Positions 41,498-50,721 of a stretch of DNA of 64,000 bases are shown in pieces; the first letter of the stretch is position 1, and each line of letters begins with the position of its first letter. The translations under genes were made by a program, and so were the position numbers. Where the stretch lies: NCBI RefSeq assembly GCF_937936315.1, contig NZ_CALGWU010000003.1, positions 22,279 to 86,278 on the forward strand, read 5' to 3'. The notes below the pieces were generated by a model. That model saw nothing but the letters and a program-made list of their open reading frames with translations, had not been told where the DNA came from and did no database searches. This stretch comes from an uncultured Capnocytophaga sp. Lineage in GTDB: Bacteria > Bacteroidota > Bacteroidia > Flavobacteriales > Flavobacteriaceae.

Positions 41498-41923
41498 AGT
41501 ATATATGAAAGTGAGCAAAGTAATCTTTATAAAGAAAACTCTTTTTTTTATATATCAGGTCAAGTCTTTAAAATTGAAAAAATAGGAAGTTTTTCTTATG
41601 CTCTTTTTGTCAAAACAGATTCTGTAAACATTTTAAAATCAGAAAATAGAAGAGATAGAATTTCGGGAGTGTTTGATGAAGATAGAAAAATAGCCATTCT
41701 TCTATCTAATTCTAAGTCACGATTAGGTATTGCAGAAACAGAAAGCAATACACTTCCCTATCTAACATATACGTGCAATCCTAAAATAGGTAAATATGGT
41801 TTTACATTTTCTGATAATAAATTAGAATTAGACGAAAATATATTAGATGCAGATGTTAAAGAACCTATAGCACAATATTTACTTCAACAAATGGACACAA
41901 TGCCTAATGGAATAGAGTTTTAA
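41405..41923 (+). CDS. Small membrane-anchored hypothetical protein, paralogue A
   Basis: 172 residues. N-terminal membrane segment (about 4-23, FILFLTGGLIILSILFIFV) then a soluble domain with NLYKENSFFYISGQVFKIEK and VKTDSVNIL. It shares the YKEN-xxYISGQV and PxSxNI signatures and the DTMxNxIxF end with paralogue B 4 nt downstream. No family recognised. Position in a recombining array suggests an immunity- or lipoprotein-like accessory role, but this is speculation. Confidence 0.75.
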   Translation: MRKFILFLTGGLIILSILFIFVNNFIETRNNSIYESEQSNLYKENSFFYISGQVFKIEKIGSFSYALFVKTDSVNILKSENRRDRISGVFDEDRKIAILLSNSKSRLGIAETESNTLPYLTYTCNPKIGKYGFTFSDNKLELDENILDADVKEPIAQYLLQQMDTMPNGIEF

Positions 41924-41927
41924 AATT

Positions 41928-42449
41928 ATGGTAATAAAAACGAGTAAGACGACTAATATAATAATGGCAACCTTTTTTGGGATGATGTGGTTTCTAATGT
42001 TTTATGAAAGTTGTTATAATTCTGAAAAAGAACAGAATAGTTGGAATATATATAAAGAAAATACTTCTTATTATATATCAGGTCAAGTCTTAAAAACAAC
42101 TGAAATCTCATCAGAAAGATATTGTCTTTATGTAAGACCTGATTCTATCAATATAGGAAAAATATCACCAGACCTATATTATTTTTCAGGAATTTATGAT
42201 AAAAAGAATGATATTGTTCTTGTAGTTGCCCATTTAGCTTTTATAGATAAAAAACATCAATACAAAAATGAAAAATATCCTTATATCATAGCTCAGTTTG
42301 ATTGTGACAAGATGATAGATACTTTAATTCACTCAAATGATAACTATGGCTTTCGTGATATAAATAATTTGACGACTGTTTCTAATAAATTTTACGGAGA
42401 TTTTCTCACTAAACAAATAGACACGATGTCTAATGCTATAAAATTCTGA
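41928..42449 (+). CDS. Small membrane-anchored hypothetical protein, paralogue B
   Basis: 173 residues. Membrane segment about 10-27 (TTNIIMATFFGMMWFLMFYE), then SWNIYKENTSYYISGQVLKT, LYVRPDSINIGKI, and the end QIDTMSNAIKF. Paralogue of A. The same C-terminal codons and stop recur upstream of A (41372-41402), showing that another B copy once stood there. Confidence 0.75.
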   Translation: MVIKTSKTTNIIMATFFGMMWFLMFYESCYNSEKEQNSWNIYKENTSYYISGQVLKTTEISSERYCLYVRPDSINIGKISPDLYYFSGIYDKKNDIVLVVAHLAFIDKKHQYKNEKYPYIIAQFDCDKMIDTLIHSNDNYGFRDINNLTTVSNKFYGDFLTKQIDTMSNAIKF

Positions 42450-42545
42450 AATATGCGTAAGTTTATATTATTTCTCACAGGAGGTTTGATAATACTGAGT
42501 ATTCTTTTTATCTTTGTAAATAATTTTATAGAGACGAGAAATAAC
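42426..42545. repeat. 120-bp direct repeat, copy 2
   Basis: See copy 1 at 41378-41497; offset 1,048 bp. It ends abruptly inside codon 31 of the truncated third gene. Confidence 0.9.
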
Positions 42546-42626
42546 CATCTTATAAAATCAACAAATGAAGAAATTGTAGCCAACTACAACAAAATCATCG
42601 ATATAGTAAACAAACTAAAATCATAA
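42453..42626 (+). pseudogene. Truncated third paralogue (A-type head with foreign tail)
   Basis: 57-residue frame. Codons 1-31 copy paralogue A (MRKFILFLTGGLIIL...), then an unrelated 26-residue tail (STNEEIVANYNKIIDIVNKL). It keeps the membrane segment but none of the soluble domain. Best read as a recombination scar; it could still make a small membrane peptide. Ends 6 nt before rpiB. Confidence 0.65.
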
Positions 42627-42632
42627 TATAAA

Positions 42633-43055
42633 ATGACAATAGCCATAGGAAATGACCACGCTGGTGTGGATTACAAGAACGCTATCACAGCCTTTTTAAA
42701 AAGCAAAAATATTGAAGTCCTCAACTTCGGAACAGATACCCCCGAAAGCGTAGACTACCCCGATTTTGGTCACGCGGTAGCCCAAGCTTTAGAACAAGGC
42801 AAAGCCGACCTCGGTATCGTGATTTGCGGCAGTGGCAACGGCATTGCAATGACTGCCAACAAGCACCCACACGTGCGTTGTGCTGTATGCTGGACAAAAG
42901 AAATTTCAGCCCTTGCTCGCGCCCATAATGATGCCAATGTATTGAGCATTCCCGCCCGCTTCACCGCCATTGAGCAAGCAGTAGAAATCGCCAATACATT
43001 CTTAATCACCCCATTTGAAGGCGGTCGACACGAACGCCGTGTAAATAAAATTTAA
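42633..43055 (+). CDS. rpiB: Ribose-5-phosphate isomerase B
   Basis: 140 residues. Interconverts ribose-5-phosphate and ribulose-5-phosphate. TIAIGNDHAGVDYKN begins the fold; GTDTPESVDYPDFGHAVAQ and the active-site VICGSGNGIAMTANKHPHVR (catalytic Cys) follow; NDANVLSIPARF and FEGGRHERRV complete the family pattern. Allose-6-phosphate isomerase activity is possible in this family. Confidence 0.95.
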   Translation: MTIAIGNDHAGVDYKNAITAFLKSKNIEVLNFGTDTPESVDYPDFGHAVAQALEQGKADLGIVICGSGNGIAMTANKHPHVRCAVCWTKEISALARAHNDANVLSIPARFTAIEQAVEIANTFLITPFEGGRHERRVNKI

Positions 43056-43068
43056 AATCACATCACAC

Positions 43069-43164
43069 ACTTTGGCAAAGTCTAAGGACTTTGCCAAAGT
43101 TGATTACCCAGATAATCAATCACTTTGTAGGGGCGTTTTGCAAACGCCCTTATTTGCAAACGCC
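43069..43164. repeat. Palindromic dispersed repeat, copy 2
   Basis: ACTTTGGCAAAGT-type arms, GATTACCCAGATAATCAATC, then GGGCGTTTTGCAAACGCCC (43131-43149) and an extra half TTTGCAAACGCCC (43152-43164). Confidence 0.85.
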
Positions 43165-43183
43165 CATAAGTAGTCCTCCCACC

Positions 43184-43243
43184 TCCAAGATTCTTTGAGA
43201 TTTTCCAAGATTCTCCAATATTCTCCAAGATTTTCCAAAAACT
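43184..43243. repeat. Six 10-bp units of TCCAAGATTY type
   Basis: TCCAAGATTC, TTTGAGATTT, TCCAAGATTC, TCCAATATTC, TCCAAGATTT, TCCAAAAACT. The period is 10 bp, close to one helical turn, ending 22 bp before the -33 box of the next gene. Confidence 0.8.
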
Positions 43244-43265
43244 TCTTAATCATTACTAACAATAA

Positions 43266-43297
43266 TTTGCTCAATAGAAAACTATTTAATAACTTTG
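43266..43297 (+). promoter_or_regulatory. Promoter of the prolyl oligopeptidase
   Basis: TTTG (43266-43269), 20-nt spacer, TAACTTTG (43290-43297). Confidence 0.78.
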
Positions 43298-43316
43298 CCC
43301 AAAATAATTTAATGAT

Positions 43317-45443
43317 ATGATCCACAAACTATTCCCCGCAGCCCTACTCCTATTAGTAGCCTGCAATCAAACCCCTAACAACGCTAACAGCGAGAAAATG
43401 AATTACCCTCAAACCCGTATGGACAACACGGTAGACACCTATTTCGGCACTCAAATCGCCGACCCCTACCGTTGGCTCGAAGACGACCGCTCTGCCGAAA
43501 CCGCTGAGTGGGTAAAACAACAAAACAACTTCACCTTTGGCTATCTATCCAAAATCCCTTACCGACAAGCCATTAAAGAAAAACTCGAAAAACTTTGGAA
43601 CTACGAAAAAATAGGCGCACCCTTCACCGAAGGCGACTACACCTATTATTATAAGAACAACGGATTGCAAAACCAGTCTGTGCTCTATCGTAAAGATAAA
43701 GACGGTAAAGAAGAAGTTTTCTTAGACCCCAACACCTTCTCAAGCGACGGCACCACCTCTTTAGGCGAAGTAGCCTTCTCTGAAGACGGCTCTTTAGTAG
43801 CCTATCTCATTTCCGAAGGCGGTAGCGACTGGCGCAAAGGCATCGTCCTCAATGCTAAAACCAAAGAAGTAATAGGCGACACCTTAGTAGATATCAAGTT
43901 CAGTTCCATTGCTTGGAAAGGCAACGAAGGTTTCTTCTACTCCAGTTATGATAAACCCAAAGGCAGTGAGTTATCAGCTAAAACCGATCAGCATAAACTC
44001 TACTACCACCAGTTGGGTACTCCCCAAAAGAACGACCAACTCATATTTGGAGGTACCCCTAACGAAAAATACCGATATGTCTCAGGAGCTGTTTCTTTAG
44101 ATGCTCAATATCTATTTATTTCAGCAGCAGTAAACACTTCGGGTAACAAACTCTTCTTAAAAGACCTCAAAAATTCCAAAGCTCCTTTAGTAACCATCAC
44201 CAATAGTTTAGACGCCGATACCCAATTTATTGATAACGATGGCACAACTCTTTTCTTTGAAACCAATTTGAATGCCCCTAACGGTCGATTGGTAAAAGCT
44301 GAGGTTGCCAAACCACAACCCGAATATTGGCAAGATGTCATCCCCGAAACTAAAAATGTACTCAGTATCAGTGCTACAGGGAACTATTTCTTTGCCCGTT
44401 ATATGGTAGATGCCCTTTCACAAATAAAACAATATAACTATAAAGGTGAGTTAGTACGCGAAGTAAAACTCCCTAGCATCGGTACAGCCGGAGGTTTCTA
44501 CGCTAAAAAATCAGAAAACCATACCTATTTCACTTTCACTAATTACGCCTATCCCGCTCAAATATACAAAATGGACTTAGCTACAGGGGCTACCGAACTT
44601 TATTGGAAACCCGCTATAGCCTTTGATGCCAACAACTACGAATCCAAACAAGTATTCTATACCTCTAAAGATGGCACCAAAGTACCAATGATGATCACCT
44701 ATAAAAAAGGAATCAAACTCAATGGTAAGAACCCCACCTTATTATATGGTTACGGAGGATTCAATGTGAGCCTAATGCCTACCTTCAGTGTTGCCAATGC
44801 CGTATGGATGGAACTCGGCGGTGTGTATGCTGTACCCAATTTGCGCGGAGGAGGCGAATATGGCAAACAGTGGCACGATGCCGGCACCAAAATGCAAAAG
44901 CAAAACGTGTTCGACGATTTTATAGCAGCTGCCGAATATCTCATAAATCAAAAATACACCTCACCTGAATACCTTGCTATCAAAGGAGGTTCTAACGGCG
45001 GATTGCTCGTAGGAGCTACAATGTTACAACGCCCCGAACTATTTAAGGTAGCCTTACCTGCAGTAGGCGTGCTTGACATGTTGCGTTATCACACCTTCAC
45101 AGCCGGCGCCGGATGGGCTTACGATTATGGTACTGCTAACGATAGTAAAGAAATGTTCGATTACCTAAAAGGCTATTCCCCTTTGCACAATGTGAAAAAA
45201 GGTGTCAGTTACCCAGCAACTCTCATTACAACCGGAGATCATGACGATAGAGTAGTCCCCGCTCATAGCTTTAAATTTGCAGCACAACTGCAAGCAAATC
45301 AATCAGAAAACAACCCCATCCTAATAAGAATAGAAACTAATGCAGGCCACGGCGCAGGAACCCCTGTAAGCAAAACTATTGAGCAAAACGCCGATTTGCA
45401 AGCCTTCACCCTATGGAATATGGGAGTAAAAAAACTAAATTAA
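43317..45443 (+). CDS. Prolyl oligopeptidase (S9A family)
   Basis: 708 residues. Cleaves short peptides after proline. Signal peptide with possible lipobox (MIHKLFPAALLLLVAC then NQTPN), so periplasmic or outer-membrane anchored. N-terminal beta-propeller with DPYRWLEDDRSAETAEWV. Catalytic domain: LLYGYGGFNVSL, VPNLRGGGEYGKQWHDAGTK, nucleophile in KGGSNGGLL, Asp in HDDRVVPAHSFK and His in NAGHGAG. Close in layout to flavobacterial prolyl endopeptidases. Confidence 0.94.
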   Translation: MIHKLFPAALLLLVACNQTPNNANSEKMNYPQTRMDNTVDTYFGTQIADPYRWLEDDRSAETAEWVKQQNNFTFGYLSKIPYRQAIKEKLEKLWNYEKIGAPFTEGDYTYYYKNNGLQNQSVLYRKDKDGKEEVFLDPNTFSSDGTTSLGEVAFSEDGSLVAYLISEGGSDWRKGIVLNAKTKEVIGDTLVDIKFSSIAWKGNEGFFYSSYDKPKGSELSAKTDQHKLYYHQLGTPQKNDQLIFGGTPNEKYRYVSGAVSLDAQYLFISAAVNTSGNKLFLKDLKNSKAPLVTITNSLDADTQFIDNDGTTLFFETNLNAPNGRLVKAEVAKPQPEYWQDVIPETKNVLSISATGNYFFARYMVDALSQIKQYNYKGELVREVKLPSIGTAGGFYAKKSENHTYFTFTNYAYPAQIYKMDLATGATELYWKPAIAFDANNYESKQVFYTSKDGTKVPMMITYKKGIKLNGKNPTLLYGYGGFNVSLMPTFSVANAVWMELGGVYAVPNLRGGGEYGKQWHDAGTKMQKQNVFDDFIAAAEYLINQKYTSPEYLAIKGGSNGGLLVGATMLQRPELFKVALPAVGVLDMLRYHTFTAGAGWAYDYGTANDSKEMFDYLKGYSPLHNVKKGVSYPATLITTGDHDDRVVPAHSFKFAAQLQANQSENNPILIRIETNAGHGAGTPVSKTIEQNADLQAFTLWNMGVKKLN

Positions 45444-45570
45444 ACTTTTTCCTATACACAAAAATACCCCATTTCATTTAGTATTTCTTTACATTTCAGC
45501 CCTTAAAAACTACTCAAATGTAAAAGTATTGTTAAAATTTATCGATTATAGAAATAAATAGTGAATATTT

Positions 45571-45602
45571 TTTGCGTGTGTAAAAAATTATGCGTACGTT
45601 TG
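45571..45602 (+). promoter_or_regulatory. gldKLMN promoter
   Basis: TTTG (45571-45574), 20-nt spacer, TACGTTTG (45595-45602), 28 nt before the first gldK ATG. Confidence 0.75.
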
Positions 45603-45629
45603 CGCCCTAATTAAATGTGAATTTAAACA

Positions 45630-47006
45630 ATGTTTATGGCAAGAAGAATAATTGTAGTGCTACTTGTGCTTTTAGCAATGTCTGCTTGTAAACGCGGAAG
45701 TGGCGATGGCAAGGGAGAACTCGTTGGAGTAAGAGGTAAAAGCTGGAAACAGCCTACCCCTTATGGTATGACACTTATCCCGAGTGGTTCTTTCATCATG
45801 GGTAGCTCCGATGATGACAAAACTGCGAGTTTAAACGCAACAATCAAAACTGTGAGCGTGGGATCATTCTATATGGATGAAACCGAAATTACAAATAGCG
45901 AGTACCGCCAGTTTGTAAATTGGGTACGCGATTCTATCATCCGTACTCAATTAGCCGATATGGCTGAACAAACCGGTCAAAGCCAAGGTGGCGGAGGAAT
46001 TGGCGAATATGCCTACCTAGACGCCAATACCGAAAAAATGAACGCTTGGCAACAGTATCTCCAAAACACTTACGGCGACGACAAAGCGAGAAAACTAAAC
46101 AAAAAAGTGGCGCTTATTTGGGACGTAAATAAATTCCCAGATGAGTATTACTCCGAAGTAATGGATAAAATGTATTTACCCGAAGAAGAAGCTTACAACG
46201 GTAAACGCATTATGGACGTCCAAAAATTCGAGTTCAAATACCAATGGCTCGATATGGATAAAGCCGCTCGTAAAAGAGGTAACCGTAAAGACTTCATCAA
46301 AGAAGAAATCGTCAAAGTTTATCCAGATACTACTGTTTGGATCCGCGACTTCAACTATTCTTACAACGAACCTATGCATAACGACTACTTCTGGCACGAA
46401 GCTTATAGCGACTACCCAGTAGTAGGTGTAAGCTGGATTCAAGCCAAAGCATTCTGCGAATGGCGTACCTTGAACAAAAACTCTTACCAAAAATCTAAAG
46501 GTGACTACACCGTAAACGCTTTCCGTCTCCCTATCGAATCTGAATGGGAATACGCAGCTCGAGGTGGCCTATCTGGTGCTACATACCCTTGGGGAGGCCC
46601 TTACACCTATGACGACAAAGCTTGCTTCCTCGCAAACTTTAAACCTATGCGTGGCGACTACGCTTCCGATAACGCTCTATACACCGTAGAAGCTAAATCT
46701 TACGAACCTAACGGATATAACCTATATAATATGGCTGGTAACGTATCCGAATGGACTAACACCTCTTACGACCCTAACTCTTACGAGTATATGTCTTCTA
46801 TGAACCCTAACGTCCTCGACGATAGTAACCGACGCAAAGTAATACGAGGCGGTTCTTGGAAAGACGTTGCTTTTATGTTACAAGTAAACACTCGTGATTA
46901 CGAATACCAAGACTCTGCTCGTAGCTACATAGGATTCCGTACCGTCCAAGACTTTATGGGCGTAAGCGAAAAACAACAAGCCAAATCGGCAAGAGGTTAT
47001 AGATAA
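45630..47006 (+). CDS. gldK: Gliding motility / type IX secretion lipoprotein GldK
   Basis: 458 residues. Outer-membrane lipoprotein (MARRIIVVLLVLLAMSAC lipobox) with a sulfatase-modifying (FGE) fold: IPSGSFIMGSSDDDK, FYMDETEITNSEYRQF, YPVVGVSWIQAKAFCEWRT, FRLPIESEWEYAARGG, YNMAGNVSEWTN and VIRGGSWKDVAF. With GldN it forms the periplasmic ring of the type IX secretion system. The second ATG at 45636 gives a tidier signal peptide than the first. Confidence 0.96.
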   Translation: MFMARRIIVVLLVLLAMSACKRGSGDGKGELVGVRGKSWKQPTPYGMTLIPSGSFIMGSSDDDKTASLNATIKTVSVGSFYMDETEITNSEYRQFVNWVRDSIIRTQLADMAEQTGQSQGGGGIGEYAYLDANTEKMNAWQQYLQNTYGDDKARKLNKKVALIWDVNKFPDEYYSEVMDKMYLPEEEAYNGKRIMDVQKFEFKYQWLDMDKAARKRGNRKDFIKEEIVKVYPDTTVWIRDFNYSYNEPMHNDYFWHEAYSDYPVVGVSWIQAKAFCEWRTLNKNSYQKSKGDYTVNAFRLPIESEWEYAARGGLSGATYPWGGPYTYDDKACFLANFKPMRGDYASDNALYTVEAKSYEPNGYNLYNMAGNVSEWTNTSYDPNSYEYMSSMNPNVLDDSNRRKVIRGGSWKDVAFMLQVNTRDYEYQDSARSYIGFRTVQDFMGVSEKQQAKSARGYR

Positions 47007-47074
47007 AATAATCATTTAATCACTTATAAAACAAATCAAACTAATTTAACAACTTATTTAATAATTAAAGTATT

Positions 47075-47740
47075 ATGGCAGGAAGTAAAGTAACAAAAAA
47101 AATTTTTCAATACGCTTATGGTATTGGTGCTTCAATTGTAATCGTTGGAGCCTTGGCTAAGATTTTGCACGCAGATATCTTAGGTATGAGTGGTAGTTTC
47201 CTTCTAGCAGTAGGTATGGGAACTGAAGCTATCATCTTCTTTATGTCGGCTTTCGAGCCCGTTGAAGAAGAACTAGATTGGTCATTAGTCTATCCAGAAC
47301 TCAAAGGTGGCGCCCCTGTAGCTCGTCAAGGAGTTATCGCTCAACAAAATCAAGACGATAAACTCATAAGAGAATCTTTGTCTGAAAAATTAGACGGAAT
47401 CCTCGCTGAAGCTAAAATCGACGCTAACTTAATGAGATCTTTAGGAAAATCTATCGAAAACTTCGCCGAAGCTAGCAAAGAAATCGCTCCCGTAACTAAC
47501 ACTATGGTAGCTACTCATAAATATGGAGAAGAACTTTCTGAAGCTGCTTCTAACTTAGAATCTCTTAATAGCCTTTATAAGCTACAATTAGAAAGAACCG
47601 AAAGACAAGTATCTGCACAAGCAGGAATTGCCGACAATCTTGATTCTTTGAATCAACAGATGCTTTCTTTCAAAGATAATCTAAAATCTTTGAACACAAT
47701 CTATGGAGGAATGTTATCTGCAATGAGCGGTGCAAGATAA
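47075..47740 (+). CDS. gldL: Type IX secretion motor protein GldL
   Basis: 221 residues. Inner-membrane protein with two helices (about 11-30 YAYGIGASIVIVGALAKILH and 35-58 MSGSFLLAVGMGTEAIIFFM) and a long cytoplasmic coiled-coil tail. The Glu in GMGTEAIIFF sits in the second helix where the proton-conducting residue is placed in this family. With GldM it forms the proton-driven motor for gliding and type IX secretion. Confidence 0.96.
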   Translation: MAGSKVTKKIFQYAYGIGASIVIVGALAKILHADILGMSGSFLLAVGMGTEAIIFFMSAFEPVEEELDWSLVYPELKGGAPVARQGVIAQQNQDDKLIRESLSEKLDGILAEAKIDANLMRSLGKSIENFAEASKEIAPVTNTMVATHKYGEELSEAASNLESLNSLYKLQLERTERQVSAQAGIADNLDSLNQQMLSFKDNLKSLNTIYGGMLSAMSGAR

Positions 47741-47776
47741 GAGTAATTATTTATTAACTTATTAAAAAAATAGCTT

Positions 47777-49342
47777 ATGGCAGGTGGAAAATTAAGTCCT
47801 AGACAGAAGATGATTAACCTGATGTATCTTGTGTTCCTCGCAATGATCGCACTCAATATGGGAAAACAAGTACTTGATGCATTCGGGTTGGTAAATCAAA
47901 AATTTGAAGTATCTAATAAACGAGATACTCAGGGTATTAGCTCAGCTATGGAACAACTAGCCCTCAAAGCAAGCGAAAGCCCAGCTCAGTTCGCTCAAAT
48001 CAACGAGCAATCTAAACAAATCAAAACCATTTCCGACGAACTCTACAACTACGTACAAGGTCTAAAAGATGGTCTTGAAAAAGCAATCGGGCAAAGTGAT
48101 AAAAAGGTGAACGAGAAAGATTACCAAGCTATGGATAAATCTGACTATACTGACCATTTATTCTTTGCTGAAGGAGCTACCGAAGGTAAAAAGTTCGTAG
48201 AGAACATCAAAAACTATCGCGAAGCCCTATTAAAAGTGTTAGGTGATAACCCAGCTTATGCTGAAATCGCAAAAAAAGTTAAAGATAACTTTAATACCGA
48301 TGCAGTAAAAGATAGAGATGGTAACACCGTTCAATGGTTAAACTTCAACTTCGAAGGTTTCCCTTACATCGCTTCTTTAGCAAAATTCTCTATGATGCAA
48401 TCTGATATCTTATCAGTACAACAAGAGTTCGTTTCTAAAGCGTTGGAAGGTCAATTGAAAGATCAAGTATCAATGACTAAGTATACTACTTTGCTCGAGC
48501 AAGGTAAAGGTGCTTACTACCAAGGTGAGAAATTCGACGGATCTATCGTATTAGGTAGAAAAGACGCTTCTACTCGCCCTAACTCTGTAGAGCTCTCTTT
48601 AGACGGTAGAAAATTAGGACCAAGTGATTATACTATCGAAGATGGTCGTGTGAAATTGAACGTAGGTGCAGGTAATGCCGGTGAACACAAAATTACTGGT
48701 AACCTCTACTTCGATCAAGATGGTGAGCGTATTGCAGTACCTGTAGCTCAATCATTCTCTACCATCCCTAAACCTAACTCTGCTGTTATCTCTGCCGATA
48801 AGATGAACGTAGTATACCGCGGTGTTGATAACCCTATCACTATATCTATGCCTGGGGTGCCTGATAACAAAATTGTGGCTTCTGCATCTGGACTCTCAAG
48901 AGCTGGTAGCGGTTGGGTAATGCGCCCAGGACAAGGTAAAGATGTTACAATCACTGTAAGTGGAGAAATCGATGGTCAACGCTTTAGCTCTTCTAAATCG
49001 TTCCGTATCAAAAATATCCCACGTGCATCTGGTAGTATGGGCGGTATGATAGGAGATGCTAAATTGCCTAAACAAAACGTAGGAGTTTTACCTGTAATGG
49101 CTGTTCTCGAAGATTTCGATTTCGACTTAAAACTTCAAGTAAACGAATTCAAAGTATTTATCCCAGGACAACCTAGTATTGCCGTAAAAGGTGGTAAATT
49201 CAACGAACAAGCTCGCGCTGCTGTAGCTAGAGCTAAACGTGGAGATAAAATACAAGTATTCGATATCAAAGCTAGCATCCCTGGTAACTCAAACTTGAAA
49301 TTACCTCCCGTATCACCTATCATTATTGAAATAACAAACTAA
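47777..49342 (+). CDS. gldM: Type IX secretion motor protein GldM
   Basis: 521 residues. One N-terminal inner-membrane helix (KMINLMYLVFLAMIALNMG, about residues 10-28) and a large periplasmic part made of a helical domain and several Ig-like domains (SRPNSVELSLDGRKL, MNVVYRGVDNPITISMPG, DFDFDLKLQVNEFKVFIPG). GldM crosses the periplasm to the GldK/GldN ring. 36 nt after gldL. Confidence 0.96.
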   Translation: MAGGKLSPRQKMINLMYLVFLAMIALNMGKQVLDAFGLVNQKFEVSNKRDTQGISSAMEQLALKASESPAQFAQINEQSKQIKTISDELYNYVQGLKDGLEKAIGQSDKKVNEKDYQAMDKSDYTDHLFFAEGATEGKKFVENIKNYREALLKVLGDNPAYAEIAKKVKDNFNTDAVKDRDGNTVQWLNFNFEGFPYIASLAKFSMMQSDILSVQQEFVSKALEGQLKDQVSMTKYTTLLEQGKGAYYQGEKFDGSIVLGRKDASTRPNSVELSLDGRKLGPSDYTIEDGRVKLNVGAGNAGEHKITGNLYFDQDGERIAVPVAQSFSTIPKPNSAVISADKMNVVYRGVDNPITISMPGVPDNKIVASASGLSRAGSGWVMRPGQGKDVTITVSGEIDGQRFSSSKSFRIKNIPRASGSMGGMIGDAKLPKQNVGVLPVMAVLEDFDFDLKLQVNEFKVFIPGQPSIAVKGGKFNEQARAAVARAKRGDKIQVFDIKASIPGNSNLKLPPVSPIIIEITN

Positions 49343-49352
49343 GAAAATTTTT

Positions 49353-50255
49353 ATGTTACAACTGAAGAAGATTATAGTACTATTGATGATAGTATTTGGT
49401 TTTCAGCTTTCCTCAGCACAGATAAATATACTTAATGCTAAAGTAGCTGGTGATATAGGGGTTAAAACTGAAGCTCAAATACAAGCGGATAACGATAAGC
49501 CGCTACCTTATGGGTATGTAGACGATCGTGATATCCTTTGGTCAGTAGAAGTTTGGGAAGTAATCGACCTCAACGAGCGTGCTAACTTCCCCCTCCTTTT
49601 CCCTACTGATACTTTGGATGTAGATGCTTACCGCCGTTCTTTGTACGATGTACTATTGAAAAATATCAAAAATGGTAAAATCAAGGATTTATACGTAGAT
49701 TCTTATTTTACTCAAACTAAAAGTACTGAAACTATAGAGGCTTCTCTTTCTAAAATTGATACCTTGGAAGAAGGTTACAACTTGCTCAACGCCGGTGAAG
49801 CCCTCCCCGATGAGTACATCACTCGTAGAAACTTAGAGTCTGCCGATATAGCTCAGTATCATATCAGAGGAATTTGGTATTTCGATAAACGTCAAGGTGA
49901 ACTCAAATATCGTTTGCTCGCATTAGCTCCTGTAGCACCCGATGTAAACTTTATTGATTCCGATGACTCTACAATGTCATCTTTAGTACCTTTGTTCTGG
50001 GTATTTTATCCGCAAGTGCGTGACATTCTGCACGAAGCTAAAACCTTCAACCGCAAGAACGACGCTCGCCCAATGTCATTCGACCACTTGCTTAACGCCC
50101 GTATGTTTAGCTCGGTAATCTATAAAGAAGCTAACGTCTATGGCGATAGAAAAATTAAGGATTATATACCCGATAATGCTCTCTTACAACTCTTAGAAGC
50201 TGATAAAATCAAAGAAAAGATTCGCGATAGAGAGCAAGATATGTGGACGAACTAA
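49353..50255 (+). CDS. gldN: Gliding motility / type IX secretion protein GldN
   Basis: 300 residues. Signal MLQLKKIIVLLMIVFGFQLS then AQINI. GldN/PorN pattern: YVDDRDILWSVEVWEVIDL, NFPLLFPTD, DIAQYHIRGIWYFDKRQGEL, RLLALAPV, PLFWVFYPQVRDILHEAKTF and MSFDHLLNARMFSSVIYKE. Partner of GldK in the ring complex. 10 nt after gldM; the operon ends with the hairpin at 50294-50329. Confidence 0.95.
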   Translation: MLQLKKIIVLLMIVFGFQLSSAQINILNAKVAGDIGVKTEAQIQADNDKPLPYGYVDDRDILWSVEVWEVIDLNERANFPLLFPTDTLDVDAYRRSLYDVLLKNIKNGKIKDLYVDSYFTQTKSTETIEASLSKIDTLEEGYNLLNAGEALPDEYITRRNLESADIAQYHIRGIWYFDKRQGELKYRLLALAPVAPDVNFIDSDDSTMSSLVPLFWVFYPQVRDILHEAKTFNRKNDARPMSFDHLLNARMFSSVIYKEANVYGDRKIKDYIPDNALLQLLEADKIKEKIRDREQDMWTN

Positions 50256-50293
50256 TTTTAAATTCACAGTTAGAGTATTTTTACAACAATTTT

Positions 50294-50329
50294 AGAAAAG
50301 CATTGCTCTCCCAAGAGCAGTGCTTTTCT
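50294..50329 (+). terminator. gldKLMN terminator
   Basis: AGAAAAGCATTGCTCT (50294-50309), CCCA loop, AGAGCAGTGCTTTTCT (50314-50329), one wobble pair. Confidence 0.85.
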
Positions 50330-50355
50330 AATTTACATTCCAAAACAACAAAAAG

Positions 50356-50682
50356 ATGAACATCAAAAATGCACAATTAGAAGTAGATAATTGGATTAAA
50401 GAACACGGCGTTAGATATTTCAACGAGCTTACCAATATGGCACAACTCACTGAGGAAGTAGGTGAAGTAGCCCGTATCATCGCTCGCCGTTATGGAGAAC
50501 AATCGGAGAAGGAAAGCGACAAACAGAAAGATTTAGGTGAAGAACTCGCCGATGTAGTGTTTGTAGTACTCTGTTTGGCTAACCAAACAGGCATTGATTT
50601 GCAAGACGCTTTTGATAAGAAAATGCTCCGCAAAACCGAACGTGATCATGATCGACATCACAACAACGAGAAACTTAAATAA
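50356..50682 (+). CDS. MazG-type nucleotide pyrophosphohydrolase
   Basis: 108 residues, single MazG domain. Metal-binding EExxE in LTEEVGEVARIIARR and ExxD in LGEELADVVFVVL form the catalytic site that hydrolyses NTPs or dNTPs to the monophosphate. Single-domain length suggests a house-cleaning enzyme rather than full MazG. The end is basic and His-rich (TERDHDRHHNNEK). Followed by a strong terminator shared with recA. Confidence 0.9.
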   Translation: MNIKNAQLEVDNWIKEHGVRYFNELTNMAQLTEEVGEVARIIARRYGEQSEKESDKQKDLGEELADVVFVVLCLANQTGIDLQDAFDKKMLRKTERDHDRHHNNEKLK

Positions 50683-50684
50683 AC

Positions 50685-50717
50685 AAAAAAACTCAGGGCA
50701 ATACCCTGAGTTTTTTT
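50685..50717. terminator. Bidirectional terminator between the MazG gene and recA
   Basis: AAAAAAACTCAGGG (50685-50698), 5-nt loop, CCCTGAGTTTTTTT (50704-50717). Confidence 0.9.
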
Positions 50718-50721
50718 ATAA

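Noticed and set aside
43184..43243. CRISPR array
   Set aside because: Units are only 10 bp with no spacers, and no cas gene is near. No other part of the window shows repeat-spacer structure.
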